This document shows, one piece after another, positions 22,200 through 33,424 of a stretch of 64,000 nucleotides of DNA. Origin of the DNA: Adiantum capillus-veneris (lineage: Eukaryota > Streptophyta > Polypodiopsida > Polypodiales > Pteridaceae). Where the stretch lies: positions 20,826,577 through 20,890,576 of the forward strand of contig CM043946.1 of the NCBI GenBank assembly GCA_014529385.2, written 5' to 3'. The position numbers and the translations under genes are program-made. The first letter of the stretch is position 1, and each line of letters starts with the position of its first letter. The notes under the pieces were generated by a model. It was not told where the DNA came from and did no database searches. It was given only the letters and a program-made list of their open reading frames with translations.

Positions 22200-24082
22200 T
22201 GTAAAGTTTCCAGTTTTTGAAACCTTAGAAATTGTACACAACCTGTAAATTTAACTTGAAAACACTATTGAACGATTCAATCATGGCTGATATTGGTATT
22301 TTTGGAATCATAACCAGAGCTTTACTATGGTTGGTATTTTTCAGAATCAGATTCCGATAAAAATTGGAAAAGTTACGGGTCTTAAAACGTTAATTAGGAA
22401 TTCAATTAGTTAAGAAAAATTGGATGGTTTCAATAAATTATTATTAACAAAGACTTTCTTATCCTAAGGTTCTAGAAATTATTGATATTCCAATTTTCAT
22501 CATTGAAAATCAATAAAATCAATCAAAAACGATTCTGAAGCTGAGGAGGCAGTGTGGACCTGTGGGGAACCTGCCCGGGACAGTTTTAGCAGCAGGTGGC
22601 GCTACCTAGAAGCTGGGGCCTTGCTTGAGGTTGCCAAAACCTGCCAAGAACATCTCGGGGCCCATAAAAACTATAAAAAGACCCCCTTCCTTCATAAAAA
22701 ATTAGACTCGGAGCCTTGGCACATTATCTCTCATCTAGAGAGACCTCTACGCAAAAATCACTAGAGATCAAAGCTCCAATTGGTTAATTAACGGTTGCCG
22801 ATATGGATCCAAAGAGAACCTGAGGAAATCCTCTTACCGAGGAAGAGGATATTAGCAGCAAAAGAAATAAAGCCACTTATGAACATGAGGTTGGGCCTAG
22901 CCATAGGCCGACTGAGGAAAGTCTGCAGGCTCCAGCGCAGCAGCACATGGACGACCAGTCCCAGGTGGATTTCTATTTTGTTCACTTAAGTCTTTTAAAG
23001 TCAATTTCTAAGTTAGCATTGCATACGTAAGGTTTAGGAAGGATAAACTGACTGTAAATGGAAGGTAACTTCCAGGAAACCAACGAGAAATGATTGTAAA
23101 TAAGAAAGAAATGATTGGGTTATGACTGATTAACCTAGGAAAGAAATGTTTAACCATCCTTAAGACAGCTTATCTCAAGACACCTCTGATTCCTTGGAAT
23201 ATTTTACTCCAGGTAATGAGTAATGATGGTGATTTCAGATAGACGATTCGGTTTCCTCAGCGCGTGTGGAGTCTTTACCCCGTGCTTGTTTGTGCTTGCG
23301 GATATTACTTAAGATATCAAGTTTATCCTAGAGGAACCGCCCGGTTGTATGGGCAACCATTTGGCGTATGGGCGCCCGGACTTTGGGTGATGGTTTTTTC
23401 CACCCAAGTTTTTATAAATAAGGAATGGGTGCGTTTTTTTCACCCCTATATAGGTGGTCTTGAGACAAGCTAGTACTGGTCAGAGATACTTCAGAATGAC
23501 ATTACCTTGTCTTAAGTCTAAAGATGTTTGTTTGCTAAAAGAATATTTTCAATACTGCTTTCAAGGGTTGTCTTAATGAAATTTAGTTATGAAAGTTAAA
23601 AGGAATCATTTTTTTAACTGTGAAAAGAATGTGGTAGTAATTAAACAACACAAAAATCATGTGTGAGTGCGGGGTGGTAAGTGGGGATTGACTAAGGTTG
23701 TCAATCATGGACGGGAGGACCTGATTAGTCAGGTAATATATCCATTCCCGCGCACTAAAACGTTTAGAAACTTCTTCACTTGGAATAGGAATCCACGAAC
23801 GTCTGTGCCCTCACATATGTTAGGGGGGAAAAAGCGTTGGCTAAGGAAACCTTAATCTAATGATGGAAGTTACACGGCCAGAATAGTTTTTTTTTTGTGG
23901 TCCCGTTTCCACTCCTAGACAGGACTGGGTCTCCTTCTAGGGCTATAAACCTAAACCATTGTCAATGGTAAGGGTGAATTCCCTGGAATTTTTCTTGTGT
24001 AAGGACTCTGACTTTAGTAGACCTAGAGACCTGTCAATGGTCCCATCCCGCTTTTGGTGTCGGCGGGTTTGGGGACCTTACA
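22200..24082 (+). repeat. 3' LTR of chromovirus
   Basis: 1,883 bp, TGTAAAG...CCTTACA. It is preceded by AGTTTGGGGTGAT, a likely polypurine tract (22,187-22,199). It contains a TATA box at 22,671. Small frames inside are not genes. Confidence 0.85.
22671..22680 (+). promoter_or_regulatory. TATA box in chromovirus 3' LTR
   Basis: CTATAAAAAG followed by a C/T-rich stretch; the expected start of R lies about 30 bp downstream. Confidence 0.5.
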
Positions 24083-24086
24083 TTGT
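24083..24086. repeat. Target-site duplication TTGT, right of chromovirus
   Basis: Partner of 19,053-19,056. Confidence 0.8.
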
Positions 24087-25017
24087 TGGTCTAGGCAAAT
24101 AAGCAATGACCTGAATTTTTTCCATATCAGTAGCTATACCATTTTTAGACACTATATGTCCAAGAATTTTTTCTTGTCTACCCATGAATGTGTACTTTTC
24201 AAGATTTAAGAAAATACAATAAAGTCTATATTTTTCGAATACCTTTTTGAGATGTTCAAAATGATCAGCCCGGATTTATGAATGTACACATAGATCATCC
24301 ATATATACTTCCAAGAATTTCCTCAGATATTTTTTAAAATCATGGCTCATCAATCTTTGAAAGGTGGTTGGGCATAAGTTAACCCAAAGGGCCTAGCGCG
24401 ATAAGCAAAAATACCCCATTCTGTTGCAAAAGCAGTTTTATGCAGATCTTTTGGATCAACCAAAAGTTAATTGTATCCCAAAAATCTATCTAAGAAATTG
24501 TAAGCTTCTTTCCTTGCAAGTCATTCTAAAACATGCTCCATGATTGGAAGAGGAAATTTGTCTCTAATGGTAGCTGCGTTCACTTTTTTGCGATTGACAC
24601 ACACTCCTAGTTTTCCATTCTTCTTAGGTACTACCACAATTAGGAAGAAACCCAATCTGTGTTTTCAATTTCGTAAATGAATTCGGCTTCCTTTAGTTCT
24701 TTAATCTCTTCTTTGATCTTTCTGGCAAATGTTTTATTATATGTGTATGGCCTTTGTCTACTTGGTTTCGCATCATCTCTCATGGGTATGGTATGTTAAC
24801 AGATTTCTGGATCAACACCCTTGAGATCCTTGTAAGACCAAGCAAAGATATCTTGGTATCCTTTTAGTAAGATTAGTAAAATATTTTCTTCATCCTCTGT
24901 TAGGTCATTTGCAATGTAGGCAGGCCTAGGTTCTTCCCCTGGTTCAGCCAAGTCTATATTTTTCGCGTTCTCAGGCCCTTCGTAGGATTCACCTTGTTTT
25001 CGTAATTTGCCTTGTTT
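24083..25017 (-). pseudogene. Reverse transcriptase, N-terminal part, second Gypsy element
   Basis: Reading down from about 25,017, YQDIFAWSYKDLKGVDPEIC (24,800-24,860) and PMRDDAKPSRQRPYTYNKTF (about 24,730-24,790) are the typical lead-in of plant Gypsy RT, followed by KEEIKELKEAEFIYEIENTDWVS. Further motifs are scrambled by stops and frameshifts (about 24,300-24,660). The frame reaches the insertion at TTGCCTAGACC (about 24,087-24,097) and resumes at 19,056. FAWSYKDLKG-type sequence is usual in non-chromovirus plant Gypsy elements. Confidence 0.75.
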
Positions 25018-25606
25018 TCACACTATAAGTTTTGGTTCTTTTGTTTCTAGGTGGGGTTCTACCACCACTTTGGATTTTTCTTTAATGTCTCTTAACACAA
25101 GCTCTTTAGGTTTTGTGATATTTTCAAGCTTGGGTTTTTGTTTTTCCAGCATTTCTTGCATGATTCTTATCAAATTTTGATAAGCTTCAAGCTTAGCTGC
25201 TTCCATGTCTGCAGAAGGATAGTTCTTCCATTTGTTTTCCATGTTTTGGCTTGCTTTTAGTCCTGCTTGGTAAGCTTCCAAGGATGCATTAATAGGCTCA
25301 AAAATTTCATCAACCAAAATTGATCTCCAGATTTCACAACTGCTTCTCTGATTTCGCTTCCAATTTCTTTCACCTTTTCTCGGAGTGGTGTTTTTGCTTT
25401 CTCCTTGATTTCAGATTGTTGTTTCTATTTTCTCAGTTCATACCTTTTGCTTCTGCTTCTTTTGGTCTTTTGAGAGGCAGCTTTTGTAGTCTCCAAATCA
25501 TCAGAGGAGTTTTGTTTCTTTTTCTTAGCCTAAGCTCTAGTGAGTACCTTGATTGGAACAATCGATTCACTCTCAGACAAGCTACTAGGTATCACTTGGA
25601 CTACGT
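25018..25606 (-). pseudogene. Lysine-rich linker between Gag and RT, second Gypsy element
   Basis: One open frame of 99 codons (25,317-25,018) is rich in Lys and Glu (EKQKPKLENITKPKELVL). The stretch above it is also charged and in shifted frames. A protease would be expected here, but no DSG/DGG-type site is visible. I cannot assign a function beyond its position. Confidence 0.4.
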
Positions 25607-26830
25607 TTACTTTTTTTTACCCTTGTTTAAAGGATTTTTAGGACAATCTTTCGGAGTGTCCTCCCTTTTTGCAACATTGTATGCAATAAGCTTCAACCGG
25701 CTTGAGGTTTTTGTCAGGCTCTGAGCATTTATTTTTTTAATGATCATCTGCACCACAATTTGATAGTTTTCTGTTCTTGGTTTAATCATGGGTCTTACCA
25801 TAGGAGTTCTGACACCTTGATTAGCTACATAATACATTGGTGCAAGCTCTGGTGGAGCATAAGTCACAAGTTCCTCCATTGCTCGTGGATGTGAATTATA
25901 CCAATCTCCCTCTACCATTAATGTAGATGGACTAGGCTCGGCATAAGGTGTAGTAGGCACTAATGCTTCTTCATCCATTAGGAAGAGAATGGAGTCTAGG
26001 AGGGCCTCTTTGTTTGGCAGTTTAAGGGAGTCAAACCTTTATTATTAAGAAAGCAATCAAAGGACAACTTTTGAATTCAAACAGTTAAAACGGCTAGTTT
26101 ATTTGAATTCAAATTTTCCTCCCAAAATGAAATATAAAATCTAGCAGGCAAAATTATGTCATGTAGCATATCTATGGAAAGAGCTCGGCCTGCAGATTCT
26201 AGATCTAAAATCTCCGCTCAAATCGGAGATCATATGTAGGAGTTATGAAAGGCCGAAAATCATAAATTTGTCCTCCCTCTTTTTGGGAGAAAAGTGCATC
26301 TTTTGATCACTCTTACACACCCACCATTCTTGCACACATGGCATGTATCTATTCGTCCAAATGTTAATCACCACCATAATCTCATGGCATATAAAGAGGC
26401 CCTCCTAGACCCCATCCTCTTCCTAATAGGCTATGACTCCTTCAGAATGCATGTACTTTACATGCACTACATTATGTCCTGGATATGGAGGTTGTTGACC
26501 CAACACAGGTTGAGGTCTTTCCATACCCATAGGTGGTCTTTGAGCTTGGGCCATATTAGGCTGATATCTGTACATGGGTTGTCATTGTGGCCTCATGGGC
26601 ACATACTGAACATTCCCATCATACTTTGGTCCGAAGTAGCACTCGTGGGTCTCATGGTTGGTCAATTTACTCCCGATTGCACACCATTTTTGTGGCCTAA
26701 TTGGTTGTTTCTTTTGAGGTATCCCTTGTCCTGGTCCCCTCATAGTTGCTTTTTGCATGTTGCTCATCATGTGATTCATCCTTTTGAGCATGTCTTCTAT
26801 GGCTGAAAGTAGTGTTGCAGCAATTGTTCC
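25607..26830 (-). pseudogene. Gag region with zinc-knuckle remnants, second Gypsy element
   Basis: Zinc-knuckle-like pieces lie in two places. At about 26,640-26,700, WCAIGSKLTNHETHECY has C, H and C in order with the second Cys replaced by Gly. At about 25,670-25,770, NCGADDH.KNKC is followed by CIQCCKKGGHSER, two tandem knuckles broken by a stop and a frameshift. Between them a Pro-rich frame (25,978-25,607) is open. Zinc knuckles of Gag bind element RNA. Confidence 0.6.
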
Positions 26831-27237
26831 CAGTTATATTCATTTAGTGGATGTTGTTTTCTCACTTTGATTATCCTTTGATTTTTTATCAAAGTCAATC
26901 GGAAAGTCATTTGTTGAATCCCATAGTTCGAATTAAAGTGATGCACATAGACCAATCACGATAGTTAGCAAAAACTCTACTGCTTTATAGAAGAATAGCT
27001 AACTTGATTAAATTTGTACAGGTATCAGATTGCAGACAAGGAATCGATAGTTTGTAGAAAGTTGCAATCGAGTCAAGTGGAAATTGACAACAAGTCAATC
27101 CAAAGCTAAGTACTCTATCCAGGGCTTCACAAGTCTTTATGAACCTTAGATCTGGTCGTGTACTAGGAAATTAGGGCATACTCGGATAAACCTCCAGTAG
27201 AGTATTTAGCGAAGAAAGCATAAATCAAGGCAATTCC
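26831..27237 (+). other. Junction DNA with a possible primer-binding site
   Basis: Between the minus-strand Gypsy remnant and a plus-strand gag frame. CAGGTATCAGATTGC at 27,019-27,033 resembles the initiator-tRNA-Met primer site (TGGTATCAGAGC) but with mismatches, and no LTR is seen before it. Tentative. Confidence 0.25.
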
Positions 27238-27633
27238 TTGCACACTATTCCGGAAGAAGTCTCAGATACGTTTTATAATTCCACGTCCGAAATGTCTTCT
27301 TATTTGACTCACCCAAAAACCGGGACGACAATGCGCTATAAGCATATACTCACCTTTTATAAGACTGATCACCATGGAGCTCAAGTTTACCTAAGTCCTA
27401 ACGAAGAGTACACTATTCGCATTGATGACCATGGTATTGAGTTCGAAGAAGAAATCAGGGCAAACAAACAAGGAAAAATGTACATAGATCAAAACGGAAC
27501 TCAATATTTACAAGTTGAAAACCCTGACGTGATAGAAAAATGGGGGTTAGAATTAAACACCATAATCTCAAATATGTCAACGAAAGAAGTACCACCAACC
27601 TTAGAGTCTGAGAGATACGATCAAGTAGATTGA
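27238..27633 (+). pseudogene. Uncharacterised frame ahead of gag
   Basis: 131 codons, acidic, with a region like YRIDDHGIEFEEEI and a TTMRYKHILTFYKTD stretch. I do not recognise the family. It lies upstream of, and on the same strand as, a gag frame, where some plant Gypsy elements carry an extra N-terminal domain or ORF. The following 400 bp has the same codon feel but is broken. Function unknown. Confidence 0.35.
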
Positions 27634-28059
27634 AGCCCTTGAAACGGCTTAGTACGGATAATCCTAGGATAGGACTCCACTGTTGGGAGGATAGAAACGT
27701 AAAAGATCTTTTGTGAACTTTGCATGCCAAATCAGGACAATTGATAGCCATGAAGATCATCTATATCTTCAAGATTAAGGATAAGGGATCAATAGACCTA
27801 CCTACCTATCTATTTAGGGATTTTTATAACAACAACTTTGTTATGATGACTCCTGAGGAGGTAGAACAAACCAATACCAAGGGTATTCCATAAGGGATTG
27901 GATATTAGGCCAAGGACCAGAAACCATTCCAAGAGATGAACACCGTGAGAGATCTTACGAGAGTAATGTTAAGAAACCAGAAACCACCTCATCAAGAAGA
28001 AAATTGGGTGACACTAAGGCTAGTCTAGGGCTACGTGAGTCACTATTTCCAACAGACTA

Positions 28060-28670
28060 GTTTGAAGGACTTGAAACAGGACCAACTGCCAAGAGACCGG
28101 GAGTTGAACCAAATAGACGCGTCAGACCAACTGATTTTAAAAAATGGGTCAGAAAATACAGTGGATCAGGGGATCCATATGACCACTTAGCAAGCTTTAA
28201 GCAAGTACTAAGAGCAGAACGTATATTTGATTTCCATACTTAATTCAAGGGGTTTGGAATGACATTAGAAGGAAAAGCATTGACATGGTTCTAAAACATT
28301 CCACCAAGGTCAATCATGGACTTGAACACATTAGCTCAAGGATTTGTAGCTGCTTGTTCCAAAACAAGGATCAAACATAATACGGTAGCTCAAATCTATA
28401 GCTTTAAACAGAAACATGGTGAGTCTGTTAGGGATTGCGCAACACGTATGAAGAAATACATTGCTAGATGCCCAGAGCTAGAGATATCTGCAGAAGAACG
28501 ACTGGTATCATTGTTTCTAGAGGGACTGCTAAACAAATAAATTTATGCTATACTCTATAGCAAGAAGCATACAACCCTAGAAGCGTGTGTGTCAGATGCG
28601 ATTGACTTAGGAGACAATTGTGATATTTTCAATGAAGAAGATGTCCTTGTGATAAGCCCACTAGCCAAGT
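28060..28670 (+). pseudogene. Gag fragment of a plus-strand Gypsy element
   Basis: Retrotransposon Gag pattern: KYSGSGDPYDHLASFKQVLRAE, then GFGMTLEGKALTWF, then FKQKHGESVRDCATRMKKYI and ERLVSLFLEGL. It is interrupted by stops after FDFHT, after TWF and after LLNK (28,540). It continues to about 28,670 (TLEACVSDAIDLGDN) and then ends without zinc knuckles or pol. Gag assembles the particle around element RNA. Confidence 0.75.
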
Positions 28671-29070
28671 TTGAACCAATTTGGAGCCTAAAATCTCAAA
28701 TTTCCTTTATATCTACTGTTTCAGAGACCTAAAGCCAAAATCTAGTACCATTTTTACCCTATGCATCCAAATGATCCCATATTTCACTCAGAGCATGGAT
28801 TTGGTTTATACTTCAAGCATGTGATGTCAAGTTTGCAAAAAGTTGGAGAAAAAACTCAGCTACAAATAATCGCGATTATTTACTTTGGTTACAAATTTTT
28901 GTTTGGACTTTACAATTTTGTTCGTTGCATGTTTTTATGCATCTATGCTTGTTCAAAAATTGATTTGAATCAAATTGGACCAAAATTGTCAGCATTTCAC
29001 ACTAAAGGACACTTCGGAGAAAAATCCATCAAATCTGCTAACTTTGACACTCTATTCACTGAACTGGAGC
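28671..29070 (+). other. Non-coding DNA between gag fragment and unknown long frame
   Basis: AT-rich, no motif seen. Either deleted pol or the leader of a separate element. Confidence 0.35.
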
Positions 29071-31840
29071 CATGGAAGCAGCAGAGAGGGCCAAGAAGAA
29101 GCTCAACCAGAAAGAAACATTGCAAGAACTACCAGCATACCAACTGGACCCCGATTCAGTCAAAACCGCCAAAGCAACCTATCTCTCAAAAGAACAGCTT
29201 GAAGAGCATCACACCAAAGTGTTCACTGGCTGATTCAAGAGTGAGGAGGGACGTCAGGTAGAGTTGCAACTCCTACCAAAATAAGTGTATGATGTCGTCT
29301 CAAATCCCAAAACCAAAGATGCCAATTAACGGCTAGGACTCAGAGACTTTTATGAATAGGAGCCGTGTGGAGTGGACTTCCAAAAAGCTTATGAGATTTT
29401 GTCCACAATCAAGAAAGATGGAACGGTGCAAATTCCTAACCAAGGAATTAGTGGAAGAAGAACTCAGACTGCCCACAGAAGGAATGACAATGAGGGCAAG
29501 GGATAGGAAGACGGCCCAAACTTTCACAAAAGAAACCACAACGGCCACCTTTGTGGACCTTATTCACAAGCAGATTGAAGAGCGAGCCAAGATATACTAC
29601 CAACACATCTATTTCCTTGATAGGAGGCCACCAAGCTATACAACACCAAACCATGCGGTTGCCACCACCTTCACGCAAGTCCTCAAGTCAACAAGCAGGC
29701 AACTAGTTGACCATGCTCAATATGTCTTCACCACTTTGAAAGGAGTAAAGAAAGAAGGAAAGATCACATACCTGGGTGCACCAGAGGTGTTGACAAGAAT
29801 TGCATACCATGCCATCAGCATGGCCGATGACCTACCACCTGTCCCAAATCAAAACACTTGGATAGTGTCATCTCAACCATCTCCTCGAGCTATAAGATCG
29901 GCTAAGAGATCCTACAAATTTGATGAAGAATCTGTTGAAAGCTCACCGGAACGGTACAACAGTGAGAGCTCGGATAATGAAGAAAGGAGAGCACGCATAG
30001 AAGAGATGAAGAGGAAAGATGTGGCAGCACACTAGGAGAAGCCTGTGCAAAAGCAAGCCTGGTTCAAAAGAGAGAAACACTCATACCAACGCAGCTGCCA
30101 AGCACAAGGAAAGGACCCAAAAAAGTGGGTACCTATTGAGCCTAAAGGACCTAGAACAAAGCATCATACCAGAAAGCAATTTGAAGATCCAACATAATCC
30201 TTGGAAAAAATGTACCAAGAAATAGAAGCTTTAAAATTGAAGGAAGCCGAAGAAGCGGCGAGAAAAGAAAAAGAGGTGGAAGAATAGCAAAAGAGAGTAG
30301 AGGAAACTACTACACAAGGAGAATCACAACATGCCTAAGGCGACGTGTCTCCCCGCATTTCTTCTCTTGTCTCGGAGCACGAAGATCAACCAATGCCGAG
30401 CCCACCACCATAACCGACAGTTAAAGACACAACAAATGAGCCAACAAAAGAAACAAAAGCTGAATAGGAAAAAATAACTGAAGCTACACAAGAATCCAAA
30501 CAGCAAGAAGCAGCGGAAAAAACACAACAAGCAGATGTCTCTAATCAAGAGAAGCAAAATGAGAAAGAGCCAGAGACAGAAAAGGCATCCAATCCTGCAC
30601 CAGAAGCGGACTCCACAAAATTTGAGCACACAAGAGAACAAGATTCCGAGGAAACACCCTCCACCTCAACACAGCTAGAGAAGGCCGAGGCACCACCCTC
30701 TACCTCCACAGAAAAATATTAGCCGATACAAGAGCAACAGTAGCAACCAATAGGCATGATGTAGCCAGCGGTAAAAGAATATGCAGAGACATCAAGACAA
30801 ATAACACAAAGCAAAGATTGACAATGAAATGATGAAGTCATCCTGCAAGTAAACGAATATGCTAAGCAAATGCAGGAGATGACAGAAAGACTTCACTCAG
30901 AAGCACTTGACCGTAGCACACGGGCCAAAGAGTTAGAAATGGTGATCGATGCACTCCAAGGGGAGTTAGATGATAGACTTAATTTCATCCCCAATCTATA
31001 GAGGCAAGTGCACGAGTTGAGAGCGGAGGCTAAACAACATCATCTCCAAGAGATAAGCAATAGAAAGAAATGGAAGAACTGGGTGAGAGCTACACAAACA
31101 TGCAAGTCGAGGGTGCAGATAAACACCATCCAAAGTGGAGGTTGAGTTGGCTGAAAAAGAACCCGAGGTACTTGATTCTATTCACAAGAGCACCTGCAGC
31201 CCTGCAAAATAATCCTACCTTCTGTTCTATATGAAGAGTAAGAACCTGGAAAGCACATGAGGCACTACTAAAGAAGCGGCCAACTTGGCTGAATTTTCCC
31301 AGATTGCCTGCTCCAAAAAAGGGACCAACGATTGAAGAATACATGGTGAAAACCCTAAAGGGTGCCATGTCATTCTTTAAAAGTCTACCAAAATTGTCGT
31401 GTGCTATACTATACAAAATATGTTGAATGCTGCTTACATGCATCAAAGTGTTCAATGAGCCAGAACAAGCAGGCACCCCTTAGATGTCATTCCTCAAGGG
31501 TAACAAAGGTTTGTGCTATGATCTCAATGGCCAACCTTTGAAGAAGTCCTCTATGTCTTCTACGCCAGATGCATGTTTCTACCTTCACACAATATGCTAT
31601 CGTTTGAGGAAGCATTCTGCATAGGATTCTTCACTTGGCGAACAAAGATATTCACGCCAATGATCACCAATCTAACCTCAAGGTTTGTAGGCTACTCAGA
31701 AGTGGAGCTGAAAAACAGAGTAACTATGTAGTCCTTGCAAGTGCCAGATAAAGAATGGAAAATCAGATATCAAAATGCTCTAACACTGCTTAAAGACCGC
31801 CTCGCCTGCCGTCAGCTTGAAGACTACTTCATCCCATAAA
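29071..31840 (+). pseudogene. Unknown ~900-codon reading frame in 3' position of an LTR element
   Basis: Protein-like sequence continues almost throughout, in three frames joined by frameshifts. 29,071-29,450: ATG, then charged sequence with VDFQKAYEILSTIKKDGTVQ. About 29,450-30,290: IHKQIEERAKIYYQHIYFLD, then VATTFTQVLKSTSRQLVDHA and APEVLTRIAYHAISMADDLP, then a Ser/Glu-rich part. 30,230-30,800 is a long Glu/Lys/Gln/Thr-rich low-complexity stretch, and 30,840-31,060 a probable coiled coil (EMTERLHSEALDRSTRAKEL). About 31,150-31,400 has KRPTWLNFPRLPAP and GAMSFFKSLPKLSCAILYK; 31,535-31,836 ends QLEDYFIP then stop. I recognise no family. Most in-frame stops in the middle are TAG or TAA where CAG or CAA would fit. 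It ends 28 bp before a polypurine tract and LTR start, so it was probably the 3' gene of an LTR element. Confidence 0.55.
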
Positions 31841-31864
31841 GCTGTGTCAAGGGACGACACAGGC

Positions 31865-31877
31865 AAGGAGAGGGGAA
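31865..31877 (+). other. Polypurine tract
   Basis: AAGGAGAGGGGAA directly before TGTTAG, as expected at the start of a 3' LTR. Confidence 0.6.
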
Positions 31878-32250
31878 TGTTAGTTGCAAGCTAACACAAA
31901 CACCACGGATACCATTTTTAAGAGTTCTCATTGTAAAACACTTATTATTTTGATAAATCAGGAATATTGTAACTCCTATTTTCTTGGATAAAATTTATAA
32001 TTAATGAGTCAGGGCTACAAGCTTCCAGATTGTATCAATCTGTCATTACCCATCTTTGGTAGAAATCCTAGATTATTAGTTTTGAACACCAAAAACCTTG
32101 GCTAAGGTATAAAAGCCAATTTTTGTAAGTTATTATTAAGTTTTGGATAATGAAATACACAGCGTCAGCTAACGACGCTCACTCCTCTCCTTCTCGTGCT
32201 TCCTATTCCCTCCTCGGTTGTCACATTGCAGTCACATTTGTTGCATTGCA
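31878..32250 (+). repeat. 3' LTR-like sequence, right end uncertain
   Basis: Starts TGTTAGTTGCAAGCTAACA (31,878-31,896), a near-complete inverted repeat, directly after the polypurine tract. It has a TATA box at 32,108 and a pyrimidine-rich stretch (CTCACTCCTCTCCTTCTCG) about 70 bp further on, like an R/U5 region. No matching 5' LTR was found in the window, so the right end (set here at about 32,250) is a guess. Confidence 0.45.
32108..32115 (+). promoter_or_regulatory. TATA box in LTR-like sequence
   Basis: TATAAAAG within GGTATAAAAGCC, about 230 bp from the LTR start. Confidence 0.5.
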
Positions 32251-32806
32251 ACCGCAGGTAAGAGCTCTACGCATTGACATAAACACATCACAATATTTTG
32301 TAGATTTTAGTGTCACTGATCTGCATCCTAATTTCATTATAACTAGTAATTTACACTTTCAAATAAAAAACTAAGCATAGGTGAGGTGTTGGGGCATCAT
32401 TGCTAAGCATTTAGATGCATTGTGGATCAAAAACAACTAGGTCAAAAATCCATTGCTGCTAATAATCGCGATTTTAGAACTTGACCTAAAGTGGGGTTTG
32501 AGATCATAAGCATGTGTGCTTAGATCTTATAAACATGTCCTAGAAGTTTCATTACGTTTGGATGTCATTTGATGCTGTAACGGATGTGATTTGTTGTCAA
32601 TGAGCGGTTGGCTTTTGGTGATTTCAGTCACTTGAGTGTAGCTTGAGCTAGATGTGAGTTGTTAGTTGTTTTCTGAGAAATTGACAACCTCTTGTAGCCT
32701 CTATGCACTAGTCGAGTCAGCTTCATCCCATGGATTGACAATTTAATCGTGGTTTTGCTAATACTGCAATAAGATAGGATGGTGAGGTTAGACATGCATC
32801 CCACAG
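32251..32806. other. Non-coding DNA
   Basis: No recognisable feature. Confidence 0.35.
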
Positions 32807-32930
32807 CAAGTTCCAGAACATGTGCAATGCCAAGAGAGGAATCCAACAAAAATATTTTCTCCCCCCAAGATTTGAAAATCAAAGTGCATTGTGAGCTGGA
32901 CCTTCCATCCACCAACAGATCAATGCATTT
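32807..32930 (+). repeat. Diverged third copy of part of the unknown coding stretch
   Basis: Aligns with about 1,663-1,782 (and 37,450-37,569): CAAGTTCCAGAACATGTGCA, then GGAATCCAAC.AAAATATTTT, CCCCAAGATTTG and GGACCTTCCATCCACCAACA. It is clearly more diverged than copies A and B are from each other. As in those copies, the minisatellite is close by (from 33,425). Confidence 0.85.
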
Positions 32931-33424
32931 GTGAATTAAAGTACTTACAAACTTGATTTAAATTTTTGAATGTTATGTCGACATTGGAAGGCAAAGAACC
33001 CTTCAACTATGTGGCAAAGCAATAGTTGTATGATGTATGATAACGATTAAGTTTTGTATATTGGATTGTATATTTACCACAGTATTAACTTATACATTTT
33101 AATAAGATCATAAATACATTGAAATTTTATAAAAATTAAAACTTGGATTTTTTCATGGCTATCATTGTCTAATTAAGCGTGCGTATACCTATAATTATTT
33201 CAATGTGTATATACACATGGATTTTTTCATGACTATTTTATTATGAAAACTTTTAATGTGTATTCATCCTTGAAAATTATGTCAAAAAGTATATCACTTA
33301 TATAAATGATATTTTAAGATCACTAAACCAACTTGACTTTTTTTATTGAAATTACTAATATTAGAAAGAATTCTATGTGCTCTAATGACATTGTAATCAA
33401 AATCCATTTGTGAACGTACTGTGG
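32931..33424. other. AT-rich non-coding DNA before the minisatellite
   Basis: No recognisable feature. Confidence 0.35.

Larger units (their letters stand above)
19057..24082 (+). mobile_element. Chromovirus-type Ty3/Gypsy element, nested and internally deleted
   Basis: It starts TGTAAGG and ends CCTTACA, with 4-bp direct repeats TTGT at 19,053-19,056 and 24,083-24,086. The 3' LTR is complete (22,200-24,082). The 5' LTR is cut after 276 bp (19,332) and joined straight to pol, so the rest of the 5' LTR, the primer site, gag and protease are missing. A chromodomain at the end of pol identifies the chromovirus branch. The two LTRs differ at about 20 of 276 aligned positions (by eye, roughly 7 %). 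Confidence 0.9.
18845..26830 (-). mobile_element. Second Ty3/Gypsy element, split by a nested insertion
   Basis: Minus-strand Gypsy remnant in two pieces, 18,845-19,056 and 24,083-26,830, separated by the chromovirus at 19,057-24,082. From high to low coordinates: Gag with zinc knuckles, a lysine-rich linker, reverse transcriptase, then the RT end and start of RNase H. No LTR was found. The piece ends at 18,845 against the 142-bp repeat on one side and fades near 26,830 on the other. No protease motif is seen between Gag and RT. Confidence 0.8.

Noticed and set aside
30324-30641. 105-codon minus-strand frame, Cys/Phe/Leu-rich, membrane-like
   Set aside because: It is the antisense of the Glu/Lys/Gln-rich part of the unknown long frame; such antisense frames are expected.
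28865-32473. AATAATCGCGATT occurs at 28,865 and 32,461, hinting at a pair of LTRs around the unknown frame
   Set aside because: Flanking sequence does not align in order, so the shared 13-mer is probably chance or a minor motif.
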